From: Platanthera guangdongensis | Lineage: Eukaryota > Streptophyta > Magnoliopsida > Asparagales > Orchidaceae | Direction of reading: 5' to 3' | DNA length: 64,000 nt | Assembly: GCA_039583875.1 (NCBI GenBank) | Contig: CM077152.1 | Span: 22,109,538 to 22,173,537 of the forward strand | Shown here: in pieces, positions 10,601 to 21,344 of the stretch | How the letters are laid out: the number at the start of each line of letters is the position of its first letter | Numbering within the stretch: the first letter of the stretch is position 1 | Notes under the pieces: generated by a model | What the model saw: the letters and a program-made list of their open reading frames with translations, nothing else | What the model was told of the DNA's origin: nothing | The model's database searches: none | Program-made: the position numbers and the translations under genes

Positions 10601-13600
10601 CACCACTCTCTGCTTTCGCCGGTCTTTGCAGATCCTGCTCCGGTCGTTGCCCCTGTTTTTCGTCGATCTCTGTGCTCCTGAAGCTACTTCTGGTGAGCCA
10701 TTTTCTTCCAGTATTTCTTCCGCTAGTTGTGCTTTTGCTGCTTCTGATAGATTGTTTCTGCTTGTTTCCTCCTTGGTCGGGTGTTTCCTTTGCCAGCCTC
10801 CAACATGTACCTCGTTCAACAGCTCTCTCAGAGTCATGCCCTCGTACTCGACGCCTGTTGACAGTTATGCCTCCGCTTCACAGACCGACTCAGCGCCTGC
10901 ATTTGCCTCTGAAGGTATCACTACCGATTCCTGGTTACTTGACTCTTGTGCATCTTTTCATGTGACCTTTGATGTCGCTCCCTTACATTCCCTCCGGTCT
11001 GTTTCTTCCGACCTGCATGTCATCATTGCTGCTGATGATACTACCTAGCATGTTGCTAGTTGTGGTACCCTGCATACCGTCCACTTTCAAATTTCCAATG
11101 CTCCCTATATTCCTAAGCTTTTCATGAATCTCATGTCTGTTAGTCAACTTGCTTCACAAGGCTGTCTTGTTATTTTTGATGCACTTTTGAATCATGTGCA
11201 GGATCGTCACACGGGAACTCTCAGTGGAACTGGTCATCGTCGTCGCGGGGTTTATGTACTCGACCATCTTCTGCTTCCTTCACCCATTTCGCTATCATCT
11301 TTCCTTGCTTCTTCTCCCATCTATCTTTCGTCGGTTAGCTTTCCGCAGTGGCATCACCGTCTCGGCCATCCCAATGGAGCTCATCTATCCTATCTTGTTC
11401 GTCAGGGTATCTTAGGTCGAGTGTCTATTGATCGCTCGCACTCATGTACCGGTTGTAAGCTTGGCAAACAGCTACAACTCCCATATCGATCCAACGAGTC
11501 TCGATTATCCTTTCTTTTTGCTTTAGTTCATTCTGATGTATGGAGTCTTGCCCCCCTTTATTTCAAATGGCGGTCATCGTTATTATGTTATTTTTGTTGA
11601 TGATCTCGGTGAGCGTTTGTTTAATTGTCCTCCTAGTTATGACCACTTACGTGTGTTTGGTTGTCTATGTTATGTTCTTCTTTCTCCTCATGAGCGCACC
11701 AAACTATCTGCTCAGTACATCGCTTGTGTTTTCATTGATTATAGCCCTGGGCATAAGGGTTATAGATGCTATAGTCGTGTTGAGGACCGCCCTTTCTTTG
11801 TTTTATCCTCGCCTTCGTCTTCTTCTTCCTCTACTCATATTTTTGCTATAGTTGATAACATTTTCTTTCTCTCCATACCACTGCCTTTGTCACCTTCCTC
11901 TAAGTCACCTCACACTCAGTCTCCACCAGGGTCACTGTCTCCTGTCTTTCTTCCTGAGTCATCTACACAGTCTTTTGACCCTCCTGTCCAGGTTCGTGCT
12001 CCTAGTCTTCTTGAGTCTTCCTCACAGTCTCTTGACTTTCCTGTTCAGGTTCGTGCCCCTGCTCCTCCTCAACGCTATGCTCGACACTATGTCTAGTGTC
12101 CTTGTCCTACAAATGCGCCATCTCCCCCTTTGCATTCGGTCTCTTCCAGTGAGCTACCTATAGATGATCCTCCAACACGATGCTATCCCACTCGTGATCG
12201 GCACCCACCCGATTGGCTCAACCTTGCTACTCAGCTGCTTGGTCTACCAGTCCTTGACTTATCAGCTCTTCCAACGACTACTTGTGGTGTTCCATATCCT
12301 AGTATCTATAGGGAAGTTGTCCTAATTCCAGAGTGGCAGGTCGTCATGTCTGACGAGTTGAGTACCTTGGAGCGCGCATCTACTTGGGATCTAGTTTCAT
12401 TACTTTATGGTACAATCTCTATCACCTGCAAGTGACTCTTCAAAGTGAAGACTCGCTCAGATGACACTGTGGAGAGATACAAGGCCCAGTTGGTGGCTCG
12501 TGGTTTTCAGCAGGAGCACGGTCGTGACTATGATGAGACATTTGTTCTTGTGGCCCACGTGACTACTATCAAGACCCTCATTGTCATTGCAGCCGCCCGT
12601 CAGTGATCTTTGTCTCAGCTGGATGTAAAGAATGGTTTTCTTCACGGTGATTTGCAACAGGAGGTGTATATGCTTCCTCCCCCGGGCCTCTCTATTGCTC
12701 TTGGCCTTGTCTGTCGCCTCCGTCGAGCACTTTAGGGTCTCAAACAGGCTCCTCGAGCCTGTATTGAGCGCTTTAGTTCAGCAGTTCTTACAGCTAGTTT
12801 TCAGCCTAATCATCATGATCCAGCTCTATTTGTCTACTCTTCATCACGTGGTCGGACCCTTCTCCTGTTATATATGGACGACATGATTATCACTGGTGAT
12901 GATCCCTCTCATGTTGAGTTTGTCAAGCATCACCTTCAACGACAGTTTCAGATGACTGATCTTGGCACACTGCGTTACTTCTCGGGCATCGAGTTCTCTG
13001 CCACTTCTACTGACTACCAATTATCTCAGCAGCATTACACCTCCGACTTACTAGCTCGTGATGCTATGTCCGACACTCGCACTGCTACTACTCCCTTGGA
13101 GTTCCACCTTCAGCTGCGTCCATATGAGGGCTCTCCTCTTTCCGATCTAACATGGTACCGCCATCTGGTTAGGAGCCGTGTTTACCTCACCATTATTAGA
13201 TTTGACATTGCCTTTGTTTTTCATGTGTTGAGTCGGTTTGTGAGTGCTCCCACAACAGTTCATTATGCTCACATGCTGCGTGTTCTCCAATATCTTAGTG
13301 TCACTATGTCTCGTCGGTTATTCTACCCCTGCAACAGCTCTCTCCAGTTACATGCATATTCTGATGCTACATGGGCCAAATGATCTTTTGATCGTCGTTT
13401 TGTCACCAGTTTTTGTTTTTTCTTGGTCTCTTCACTCATTGCCTGGAAATCCAAGAAACAGACTGGAGTTTCTCATTCTAGCATAGTGGCAGGGCTCTGT
13501 GTCATGGCCACTACAGCTGAGATAGTCTGGCTTCGTTGGTTGCTTGTTGATCTTGGTGTTGTTCCTTCTGTTCCTACCACTCTCTATTGTGACAACACCG

Positions 13601-16600
13601 GTGCTATCCAGATTACCCTGAATCTAACCAAGCACTCGCTCTCCAAACATATTGGTGTTGATGCTTTCTTCCTTCGTGATCAACACTCTCAGGGTACTCT
13701 TGTTCCTCATTATGTTCTCACCGAGTGTCAACTTGTTGATTTGCTCTCTAAGCCTCAGACTCGCGCTCAACATGAGTTTCTTCCCTCCAAATTCTCGGTG
13801 TATGATCCCCCGGGAATTTGAGGGGGTGTTAGATGTGCAATGCATATATAAATCCATATCTCCTTTGACTTAGTGGGCATGGTCTGGTTAGGGCATTCTC
13901 GTGAGATTAGAGTGTCTGTTGCTGTGTATTCTCGTTGCGGATCGACTGGGCATTCGGTGGAGGTATCATTTCCTAACATGAACTTTTATGAGTGGATTAT
14001 GATCACGCCTCCGGCGGGATGTGTTGCAACGAATTACAGTGTCGGGCCTCTAAGATCATCATGGAGGAAAGCACGATGAAGTTCCTGAAGGGATTATACA
14101 TGTTTGATTAGCGAAGAACCCTACTTTTATCTTGTGCGATGATTTCTACACTTACCGAGGCCATCTCTGTCATGATCTAGGAGGAGACACGTCTCAAACT
14201 TTAGGCAGGGACAGGAGGGTCAATTACTGTGAAGTCAGCACTAGCGGTTGTTGTCACTCGTGTTACGGGACATAATGAAGAAACCCGACAGTGCTACAAT
14301 TGTGGAGCGGTGGACGGGGACGTGGTCATGGGCATGGTCGGGCTCGTGGTGGCCTAGGAGGCTATCAGTCAATTTGGGCATGACTAACAGTGCTGGAGAA
14401 GAGCCGGAGAGGGAGGTCCGGGAACATTTGGAGGTGGTGTCACTTTCAACAACATTGAACAAACATCGGAGAGTGAGGGAATAGTAGAGGAAGAGAGTAT
14501 TTGAGCCCGAACCCTGTGAAGATGAGGCGGAACACGAGTCATCATCATGACGATACCAACAGCTTCCTTTTGAGCACGTTGAACAACAAGATCAGTAGTA
14601 AGAAACTGATGCTGAACCCATGCCTCAACCAAAGTTTTGGAGCGTGCAACAAAGCGTGTTAAGTCGCCACCACCTCCTGAATCGAGAGATTGAAGATGTG
14701 TGATGATGTCAAACAGATGTTGAAGAATGTCCCTGTTAGAGTAGAGGGGATGGAGTTCATCCCACATTGCCTTGACCGTCTAATGACACATGACCATGTG
14801 ATAGGGTTCACTATACAGGGAGTTGAGGAGCCATGTCTGGACACGACCATCATCACGAGGCCAGTCGTCAGAAGGAGCATATGGGGTGTCCTTAGTGACA
14901 TGATGCACAAGACCCTTAGTCTGAAAAACACGACGGATGGAATGCACTCACTCAACAAAATTCTTCTTCCCACTTAGAGAAATAGTAGTGATCCATAGCT
15001 CATCGCGGACTTCAGAAATTAGTAGCGCAACACGGAGAGGAAGAGAAGGCGCATCCGTAGACGCCATTGAATACATAGGCGGCTAGAAAAAAAACTGCAG
15101 GAATCCGGCAGACTGGACAGGAATAACCGCCGAACTGAGGGAAACCGCAGCCAGACACTAGTTGTCAGGAGAGCTGAAGTGGGAGGCCAGAGTTTTGCGG
15201 CTAGACCTTGAGCAGACAGGCGACAAGAAACCATCGGCTAGATAGGAGAGGTCCAGCAGAACAGGAGCTGCGGTTAGAAGGGAAGTAGCAAGACGGGCAA
15301 CGTTGCACAGGTCGGAACCAAAGCGACAAAGATGCACATCAGAGCAGTGAATTATGCGGACTGGGAGAAACTTTCGGCGGCTTGGGAGAAGAGAGGTAGC
15401 TGGCAGTCCGGCGGGCAAAGTAGACCGGTGGCGACTAGGAACTTGCGGGCAAAGCAGATCGCTGGCGGCAAGGGCTGCGACCAGGTTGAGCTGCGGTTTA
15501 GCTGCGACAAAGTATCGAGCAGCAACTCACAGCGATAAGATGTGGCAAGAAGGCAGCACCTTGCTACAACTAGAACCTGCGAAAAGGGAGTCGCGACTAG
15601 AAGCAATTGGAGACCTGCAACAAGATGTGACGACAAGAGACCTGCAACAAGAAGGTTGCAGCAAGAGTAGCAAGGGTAGGCGACATGACGAGGAGTAGAG
15701 GAGAAGAAGGTGCCAAGTGGGCCCCAAAGAAAAAAGGTATAAAGAGAGGAGGCAGGGGGTGGCTGGGGCAGACAAGCCAGAGGGGAGGCAAGCTTGCGGT
15801 TAGGAAAAACCTAATAGCCCAAGGTAATACGCAAAGGAAACGTGCGGTTAGATTAAATCTAACCGCCCAGAGCAGGTAGCAAGACAGACCAAAGCACAGG
15901 TAGGACCGATTTTTGTCTCTGATACCATGTAGAGAAATGCCCAAAAAGTTGGGAAATAAAAATGAAATCTTATTTCCTTTCCCTTAATACATAAATACTA
16001 GAGATTGTACATTAATATATGAAGAAGAAGAAACATCCTAATCTAAGATGTGTGACTAAAGATATAAGGGGGAAGTGGGCCCTAAATGGGCCTTTCTTTG
16101 GGCCTTTTCAGGATTCTTTTCTAACAAAAGTATTGACTTTATTCCCTGTAATAGTCTTTATGAGTATTTGAGGTTTTGTCCCACATTGCCGTTTTCATTT
16201 TAAGAGTACATTTATGTCTTATTTAATACCCTTTTATGTAAGAATATAATGCATCAAGTATTTCCTTTCTCATCTTTCAACACGGTATCAGAGTAGGAAT
16301 TGACTCCTATCAGAAATTTTGTCGCCCTAAATGTTGGCGTCCTAACTGTTGAAGCTGGGAAAATCTCTACTTCAAAATATTCGAATCTAAGTGCAGCCCG
16401 AGGTTACTTGACCCGGTGATTCGGCACACCCGGCTCTGAAGATAAAACAAGAGAGAAAAACAAGTAAAGCACCCCAGACGCTGCAGCATGGAGGCCTCAT
16501 CACGTACCCGAAAGCTTAGAAGAGCTCCTCCACAACCAAAGATGGTTGATCTAGTTACAAGGAAAGCACCGCACAGAGAATAGTTAAGTCTCGAGGGGAA

Positions 16601-19600
16601 GAAAGGGGGGAAAGTAACGGGATTTCAAAGTGCCATTACTGGTACCCTTGAGGTCCTATTTATAGACAAAACCTAAAAAGGGGGGTTTCAGCCTTCAGGC
16701 GAGAAGACAAAGTCCTGCAAGCTTGCCTCCTGAGCCCGCTGACTTCACGGTTTGCTGACTGGAGGCCATCTTTGGGCGACTATTTGTGGTCCTCGGCCGT
16801 GCTTGGCAAGGTAGTACTAAAAGTCGCCTATTGGGCGAGTGTTGCAGTTGTTCGCCACGATCTGCTGTCTGGATGCTCGGTTGGATGGTCAGATACTTAA
16901 TACTTGCATATGTTGTTGGATAGTCGCACGCCTGAGCGAGTATGATACTTGTGCGCAATAAATGATCACCTTCCTAGTCTACTGCTGACTGTTGATTTGG
17001 TCTTCAATATTGATGTTGACTCCTGCCTTCGTGGCACAACTGGACCCTCCTTGTCGAATAGGGGTTGTACACTAACTTTTTTGGTGGCTTACGCTCGTGA
17101 CATCGGTTAATTCCTCCCGTTCTTGTCGACAGGTCCTGCCCTTGCTCCTGTCACGCTTTCTCTCTCGTCAACGAAATCGATTTTTGATTCCGTCAACGGG
17201 AGCGGTCTTTGATCCCCACGACGTTCTTGTTTCTTGGTGTTGCTTCCAGTTCATCGTAGTGCTTCTCCCGCTCCTTCATGCTCGTCATCATGCTCCCGTG
17301 ATGCTTTCGTTGAAGACATTCCGCCTGTCGTCGACAACGTCTGTTGATCTCCTCGACAACTGCGTCGCAGATCTTGTCGGGCTTCTTTTCCCATTGTCGA
17401 TGGAGCTTCTTCTCCCGTAGAAAATTTGTGTTGCTCTCCTGTCGACGATGCGGTTCCCTCTGCTTCCAGAAGCCGATCCTTACTTGTTTGTTCTTGTCGA
17501 TGATTCCTCTGCAGTTTCGGCCATCTCCTGCGCTTCATTTTTTTATACTGGTCCTCTAAATCTACTCTTTAATGGCAGAATTGTCCCTGGCTGCTTCGGC
17601 TCCGCCGCTTCCCTCACCTTTTTGATGATTACAAACGACTCCGACCACTGGCCCTCTAATTTCTATCGCTTCCAGTTGCTGCCCCCCCCTCCAAGACACT
17701 TATCTCCCGCTGATGATGTGGTTTTGTTGTAATTTTTGTCGTTTTTTGTCTTAGTCGTCTTAGTCTATTGTGTATTATATGTCTTCATGCACGTGTTCCA
17801 CATGAGAGGGAGCGTTTGGGACGAATGCGACTCAAATGACATTTTTCTGACTCTCGCCTTAGTCACACACGATCTCTAAGCATGCTTTGTGAGTTGTTTG
17901 TGTTTCCCCAATTTTTATTCGTTGTTGGGTAGTGCTGATGGTCTGTGTTGGCTGACCTAATTTCAGCGTGTCCAAGGTCGGTGCATCCTGCGTGATTATG
18001 GTCGGTTTGTGGTACCAATGTCGTGTGGCTTGTGCCCGGTTGGATTATCCTCAGTGACACGCGGTTGGGCCCCGGTGGCTTGTCTGGTATTTTGTCTCAC
18101 ATAGCCTACCACCATTACCTTTCCTTTTATGATGTTTTCAAGCTCGAGGTTTCCCCTCCAGCTTGATGTGTAGTGTTGAAAGTATTAGTTTGAGTGTTCA
18201 TGTAAGTCCTAATTATTACCCCATTCTGGAAGAATATAATGCATTAAGTATTTTTTTTATTATTTCAACCATTATAATATCTAGTGAGCTTGGTTTTGGG
18301 ATAGAGATAGCCCTAGTCAATTTTCTTTTGTACGAGAAGATAGCTGCGGATATGATCCGGTCTCATCGGGCCACTACTCGCACCTGGTTCGGGGGGGGGG
18401 GGGGGTATTTTTGGTAATTCGTCTTGGTGGGTGACCGGGTATAAATACTTTTATTGTTGTAGGGTTTTGGGTTATGTTAAGTGACATCTTGTTTGTGTGT
18501 GTGCTGCTTGTGGAGAACGGAAGAACCCTCTCCCCAGTCGATCTGAAGTCTTCTCGTCCTTAGGATCGATCACCCCTTATCTTTCCTGTTTTTCATCTTG
18601 CCGGTGTGTGCTTGTAGAAGTGATTATTTCCTCTGTTTTCTCTAGTTTGATTCCATTCTCATCTGAAATGAATGGTGTTGTTATGAAGTGAATTAATTGT
18701 TCTTCTTTTTTTATCTTCTGAGTGTTGTAATTACTGGTAAGTTGTATCAACTGCCGAGAGCATCCGCCCAAAAGCATCCTCCCTGTTGACTATCCTCTAG
18801 CCACCGAAGAGGAATGAGACATTGTATGCCAGCTGATGAGGAGGAAGACGTGCTTTTGTATGTTGGTGGTGGTCATTTGTTGTAGGAAATTGAGGTAGTA
18901 GTCATCGTTCAGTTTTCCTCTTGCCCATGTTCAAAGGAAAGTGCAAGGAGGCTTTGGTGCTCATTGCAGTGATAGTTTCGATAAAAGTACTTGGGGTTTG
19001 TTTGCACGTTGGTGGTGGTCAAGAACTTGATGGTTATGAACCGTCGTTTGTGAACGTCCGACCTCACTTAAGGAACTCCATCCATTTTTATGTTCTAAAT
19101 TAGTTATTTTTCTTGGTGGCGGTCACAACCGTTGTTATTTCAAACACATTTTGTTGCAGAAGTACGAGAATAATGAAGAACAAAACAGAAAATAAACAAT
19201 CACAAACAACATAGATTCATGTGGTTCATCCCAAGATGGGCTACGTCCATCGGCAACAACGGTCGGATTTTCACTCTTCAGAACAGAGGTGGTTACAGAG
19301 GGTGGACAGATTTCAAAATACAATATACATATACAAAATACAAAATACATATACAGAATACAGAGAACAAAATGTTTAAACCCCGGAACGATTACTTCAG
19401 AACTGCCTTCAAATTGTCGCCCAGATTTCCGCACAGAAGATAAAATGACTAGGAGTTTATATCACTCTGTAAAGATCTACACACCCTTGACATACGCCCA
19501 TGTGCCCCAATCATTGTGTTTTTTGATCAACAGACATGCAACAACCGCCATGGAACGTTGAGAACGGCACACTCCCTAGGCACATGCACGTGTGACCCGA

Positions 19601-20740
19601 AACGTAGTGTCTCCGCCTTCTGGATGCGTCCATTGACTTTGGAATGGTCCCTGACTGCATACGCCCGTGTGCCTCGGGCCGTGTGCCAGAAAAATAGTTG
19701 ACTCTATGAGCTACTTTCACGTGACTTAATATAAATCTTAGGTTCTTTCATCTATAAGCCCTAAATTAATTTTAGGCCGGATGGATGCATTCTAAGTCTA
19801 ACCAATAGACTTATATCCCTTCTAAAAGTATCACTGTTATTGTGCCTTGAAGCCAATCACCTTCTTCAGCTTCTGTCGTCTTCAAATACATTATCCCGAT
19901 CTAATCCCTAATATACTTAGAAATTCACTTGTTATTGTCAGGCCAGAAATGGTTTGTTGTTCCATCTCATTGTAACTCTATTATCCATGGAGAACATTGC
20001 GCCCTCCCCCCCCCCCCCCCCCCCCACCCACACACACACACACACACAAGCACAAACAAGCATGTACCAGTTACTCATGTTTGGTGTGCGCACACACGCG
20101 CGCACGCACACACCATTTATTTTGGCCCTTTGCTTCCTAACGCATTGTAATGAGGCGTATTTTTGTCCAGCTTTCTTACCAATAGACATACGCCCCATTC
20201 CTTCTCAGCACCCCAAAATCCTTCAAGTATGAATTTAAGATATTTTGGCCTCATCTGGACCGAAAACACCTCTTAAATTCAAGTCTTTTGTGCAAAGTGT
20301 CAAAACAAATGCAACTCGGGTGGAAAATACCATATTTAAAATTTCGGGATACAAAATGTCAAACAGAAGCGCAAATGAGAGGTGAAACGTGCCAAAAAGC
20401 CATTTTTCCTCCTACAAGAAAAACTAGCAGAGGAGCTGGAGTTCTTTTAAAGGCTTCTAACCATGGAGACCTCATCAGAAAGCTTCCGGGGATTGGTCGA
20501 AAGCGAGCCCAATGAGTCAATAAGCTTCCCGAAGAGCACGAAGAACACGGGTAGGGCTGCGCCATGGATGCAGGATCCAATGGTTCCTAATAACATGAGG
20601 AGAAAGTCCAGCCCGTCTGCAAAATAGAAGAGGCTGCAGCCTGGAGCCGGCTGCCGCATTGCTGAGCCTCCATGCTCCGGCGAGCCCCCTCTTTCCGGGC
20701 GGGGATTCTCGCCGGCAGAGAGCTCAACGGTCCCCTCCAT
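5458..20740 (-). CDS. ABC transporter B family gene (ABCB13/14-like), 5' two-fifths or less, six exons
   Basis: Minus-strand full-size MDR/P-glycoprotein-type exporter of the plasma membrane. Family members move auxin, organic acids or alkaloids; the substrate cannot be read here. Exons by GT-AG junctions that keep frame: 20740-20462, 8846-8792, 8679-8504, 6667-6467, 6115-5856, 5768-5458 (1,282 nt, about 427 residues). Visible landmarks: TM1 region ([13 protein letters not shown]), [60 protein letters not shown], and Walker [10 protein letters not shown] at about residues 406-414. Family length is about 1,250 residues, so the rest of NBD1, TMD2 and NBD2 are missing from the window. Intron 1 (8847-20461) is 11.6 kb of nested transposons. 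No frameshift or stop was seen in the six exons. Whether the gene is complete further left or truncated by the copia remnants at 1-5054 cannot be decided. Confidence 0.9.
6755..7250. other. ABCB intron 3 insert with GGCCC-rich and duplicated segments
   Basis: Contains a TA-rich tract (6940-6980) and two diverged tandem copies of a segment of the form GGCCCGYCAAATCAATCTYG followed by AYCGTCCG (near 7037-7070 and 7087-7115). GGCCC/GGGCC motifs recur through 7037-7215. It overlaps the candidate small-RNA unit on the minus strand. Confidence 0.6.
7131..7245 (-). ncRNA. candidate Pol III small RNA (~110 nt), unknown class
   Basis: Inferred transcript on the minus strand. Upstream are a perfect plant snRNA upstream sequence element (7308-7298) and a TATA box (7274-7267) at the spacing used by Pol III genes. 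About 110 bp below the expected start is a T6 run (7136-7131), a Pol III stop signal. Just before it is a perfect hairpin GGCCC-AAC-GGGCC (7149-7137). The body does not resemble U6, U3, 7SL or MRP RNA as I know them, and no box C/D pair is evident. It could equally be a chance assembly or a decayed gene; the start is not mapped. Confidence 0.3.
7267..7308 (-). promoter_or_regulatory. snRNA-type promoter: USE plus TATA box
   Basis: The USE GTCCCACATCG (7308-7298) matches the plant consensus RTCCCACATCG exactly. CTATATAA lies at 7274-7267. Centre-to-centre distance is about 32-33 bp (three helical turns), the arrangement reported for Pol III-type U6/U3 genes; Pol II-type snRNA genes use about one turn more. 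Confidence 0.5.
7335..7466 (-). mobile_element. tRNA-derived SINE-like unit
   Basis: The minus strand starts GGCGTTGTGGCGCAGTGG. An A box TGGCGCAGTGG (7458-7448) and a B box GGTTCAAAACC (7414-7404) are separated by 33 bp, as in Pol III internal promoters. The T-arm can pair (TTGGG/CCCAA with a 7-nt loop), but acceptor and anticodon stems do not form, so it is not a tRNA gene. A tRNA-unrelated tail follows to a T6 run near 7335. Confidence 0.55.
7560..8181. repeat. tandem duplication (~338-bp spacing) with poly-G and CA tracts
   Basis: Two direct copies (about 7560-7830 and 7898-8181) share CAAATACATTATAAAA, the CCAGCCGGGGGCGGGC core, a poly-G run, GTGCACTGTCACTCGCACAC and the GGGTTAATTATGAGACACTT block. 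Poly-G is about 30 bases in copy 1 and shorter and interrupted in copy 2. It lies within ABCB intron 3. The duplication looks like local slippage or unequal exchange, not a coding unit. Confidence 0.85.
8408..8447. repeat. (CT)n microsatellite
   Basis: Imperfect CT tract in ABCB intron 3, about 60 bp from the exon 3 donor side. Confidence 0.9.
8847..9534. other. distal (3') end of ABCB intron 1, unannotated
   Basis: AT-rich sequence between exon 2 and the copia element. No ORF, repeat or site stood out apart from the exon 2 acceptor (TGCAG at 8847-8851). Confidence 0.6.
9535..13875 (+). mobile_element. copia element D (internally deleted) in ABCB intron 1
   Basis: Plus-strand copia, antisense to ABCB. 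A probable partial 5' LTR ends near 9626; PBS TGGTATCGGAGGC is at 9629-9641 (one base off the usual TGGTATCAGAG). Then come gag (9690-10470), protease/gag-pre-integrase (10680-11560), integrase remnant (11540-11800), reverse transcriptase (12130-13380), RNase H (13430-13821), a polypurine tract GGAATTTGAGGGGG (13814-13827) and about 45 bp of 3' LTR starting TGTTAGATGTGC. No matching 5' LTR start was found, so the element is truncated on both sides. Its gag middle segment is found displaced downstream (13976-14395). Confidence 0.75.
9690..13821 (+). pseudogene. copia gag-pol pseudogene (element D)
   Basis: Pieces in order: gag with [17 protein letters not shown] and [19 protein letters not shown] (10089-10430); a protease site altered to [10 protein letters not shown] (canonical form DSGA; 10935-10965); [17 protein letters not shown] and a CxxC motif CTGCKLGKQ (11350-11475); integrase start [10 protein letters not shown], which jumps straight into [20 protein letters not shown], so about 150 residues of the catalytic core are gone (junction about 11600). 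In RT, YMDDM is intact (12871-12885). RNase H shows [11 protein letters not shown] and [12 protein letters not shown]. Stops lie at 11046-11048, in RT at about 12433 and 12604, and at 13381. Not able to encode an active integrase. Confidence 0.8.
13876..14395 (+). pseudogene. displaced copia gag middle segment
   Basis: Plus-strand translation gives [32 protein letters not shown] and EETRLKL, ending in a zinc-knuckle start CYNCG (about 14292-14306) and a Gly/Arg-rich tail. This is the stretch of gag missing from element D between its [11 protein letters not shown] segment (about 10470) and its protease, yet it lies 3' of the LTR start. Stops are present. It indicates rearrangement, or a second copy of the same family. 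Confidence 0.6.
14396..15067 (-). pseudogene. copia gag (UBN2-type) pseudogene, element E
   Basis: Reads from ATG 15067: [18 protein letters not shown], then LSGKKNFVE, an in-frame stop, [21 protein letters not shown], a second stop, [20 protein letters not shown], and ending [17 protein letters not shown]. This is the normal order of a copia gag up to the region before the zinc knuckle. Two nonsense codons and the 3' truncation make it inactive. Confidence 0.7.
14396..16126 (-). mobile_element. copia element E: 5' LTR, leader and gag only
   Basis: Minus strand. LTR 16126-15928 (199 bp; TGTTAG...CTACA), immediately followed by PBS TGGTATCAGAGA (15927-15916), a leader of about 850 bp, and gag from ATG at 15067 to about 14396, where the element stops against the displaced gag piece. 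No protease, integrase or RT. It abuts the start of element F at 16127. Confidence 0.8.
16127..18269 (+). mobile_element. small non-coding LTR element F (TRIM/LARD-like)
   Basis: 5' LTR remnant 16127-16282 and 3' LTR 18174-18269 share AAAGTATT and AAGAATATAATGCATYAAGTAT in the same order. PBS-like CGGTATCAGAG follows the 5' LTR (16283-16294), and a pyrimidine/purine-biased tract precedes the 3' LTR. After subtracting the inserted 725-bp solo LTR, the interior is about 1.2 kb with no gag or pol motif. Its 5' end abuts the LTR of element E. Confidence 0.6.
16347..17071 (-). mobile_element. solo LTR (725 bp) with 5-bp TSD CTAAC
   Basis: Bounded by TGTTGAAGCTGG at 16347 and GGGGTTGTACA ending 17071. 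CTAAC directly precedes (16342-16346) and follows (17072-17076). A TATA box CTATAAATA on the minus strand near 16662-16670 gives the orientation. No internal region or second LTR is present, so it is the product of LTR-LTR recombination. It is inserted in element F. Confidence 0.85.
18270..19007. other. ABCB intron 1 segment with TATA-like site and poly-G
   Basis: Holds a G-run at about 18390-18404 and a TATAAATA motif on the plus strand at 18440-18447 followed by gene-leader-like sequence. No conserved protein. It may be another LTR or promoter remnant; no repeat partner found in the window. Confidence 0.45.
19008..19148 (+). repeat. dispersed repeat DR1, copy 1
   Basis: Shares GGTTATGAACCGTCGTTTGTGAAC, then CCTCACTTAAGGAACTCCATCC, with copies at 22780-22948, 47056-47215 and (inverted) 54780-54908. 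Length about 140-165 bp; MITE-like size. Termini are not firmly defined. Confidence 0.7.
19151..19935 (-). mobile_element. probable copia LTR fragment
   Basis: Minus-strand LTR-like sequence ending CTGCAACA (19158-19151). It contains a stretch typical of copia R-U5 (GATGGACGTAGCCCATCTTGG, followed by GGATGAACCAC on the minus strand, about 19260-19215), and a TATA-like TTAATATAAATC on the plus strand near 19726. The 5' limit is uncertain, no TSD was found, and no internal region is attached. AT-rich ATACAAAATACA repeats lie at 19315-19365. Confidence 0.5.
20007..20110. repeat. poly-C, (CA)n and (GC/CA)n tracts
   Basis: A C-run at about 20007-20024 is followed by (CA)n at 20030-20050 and CGCACACACGCGCG-type repeats at 20088-20110, in ABCB intron 1 about 400 bp from exon 1. 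Confidence 0.9.
20462..20740 (-). CDS. ABCB exon 1 (N terminus and first TM region)
   Basis: 93 codons from ATG (20740) to a GTTAGA donor at 20461-20456. Residues 1-33 are a charged, low-complexity cytosolic N terminus. They are followed by [17 protein letters not shown] and a segment ending [20 protein letters not shown], typical of plant ABCB N termini. It joins in phase 0 to exon 2, which starts HALQLVYLG. This start is chosen because it is the only ATG upstream of the conserved segment in frame. Confidence 0.88.
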
Positions 20741-21344
20741 GCCTTGAAATGCCAGGAGCGGCCTGTGGATTTTTTTTTTCTTTAGAGATGTTCTGCTTGC
20801 CTGCTCTTCTTTATCATGTGATACTTAAATGACTTCAACTAACTTCTGCAATGGACAGCTTCCCAAACTAAACTCCTTTCCAGTTTCAGCTCCAGCCTTG
20901 ACCGGTAACTATTTCTAGTGGGACTAATAAATGTGACCACGGCTCAGGACTAACTTGTAAGTAAAAGGAGTTCTTTGATGGGCCTTCGTCTTTTAAAATT
21001 TACCTTTCTCTATTATGGCCCGCTAGGTTGGTGTAACTGCCAGTGGGCCGTTGTCGAGCAATGAGTCATATTTATAATACTAATTAAGCTTATTTGGAGA
21101 CGTGGCCCGCCGACTGTTACAGTTGGGCGGAATTGAAATTGAGGATTAATATATCAATTCTGGTGTTCTAGACAGAACTAATGCCGGATTGGAATTGGGT
21201 GAATTCTGTAGGTATTGATTTTGAGGTAGTGTCAATTCTTACCTCATTTCCCCCGAATTCCTTCCTAGCACTGAACCTCCCTCTTGATCCCTCGAAGCTC
21301 GTGAGTCCTGCTCTGACCACCCCCTTATCTGCGACTAGTAATCA
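20741..21344. other. ABCB upstream region
   Basis: 5' flank of the ABCB start codon, including an AT-rich leader and GGCCC/GGGCC motifs (about 20980-21110, TGGGCC-type site II elements). No unambiguous TATA box on the minus strand. Confidence 0.4.
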
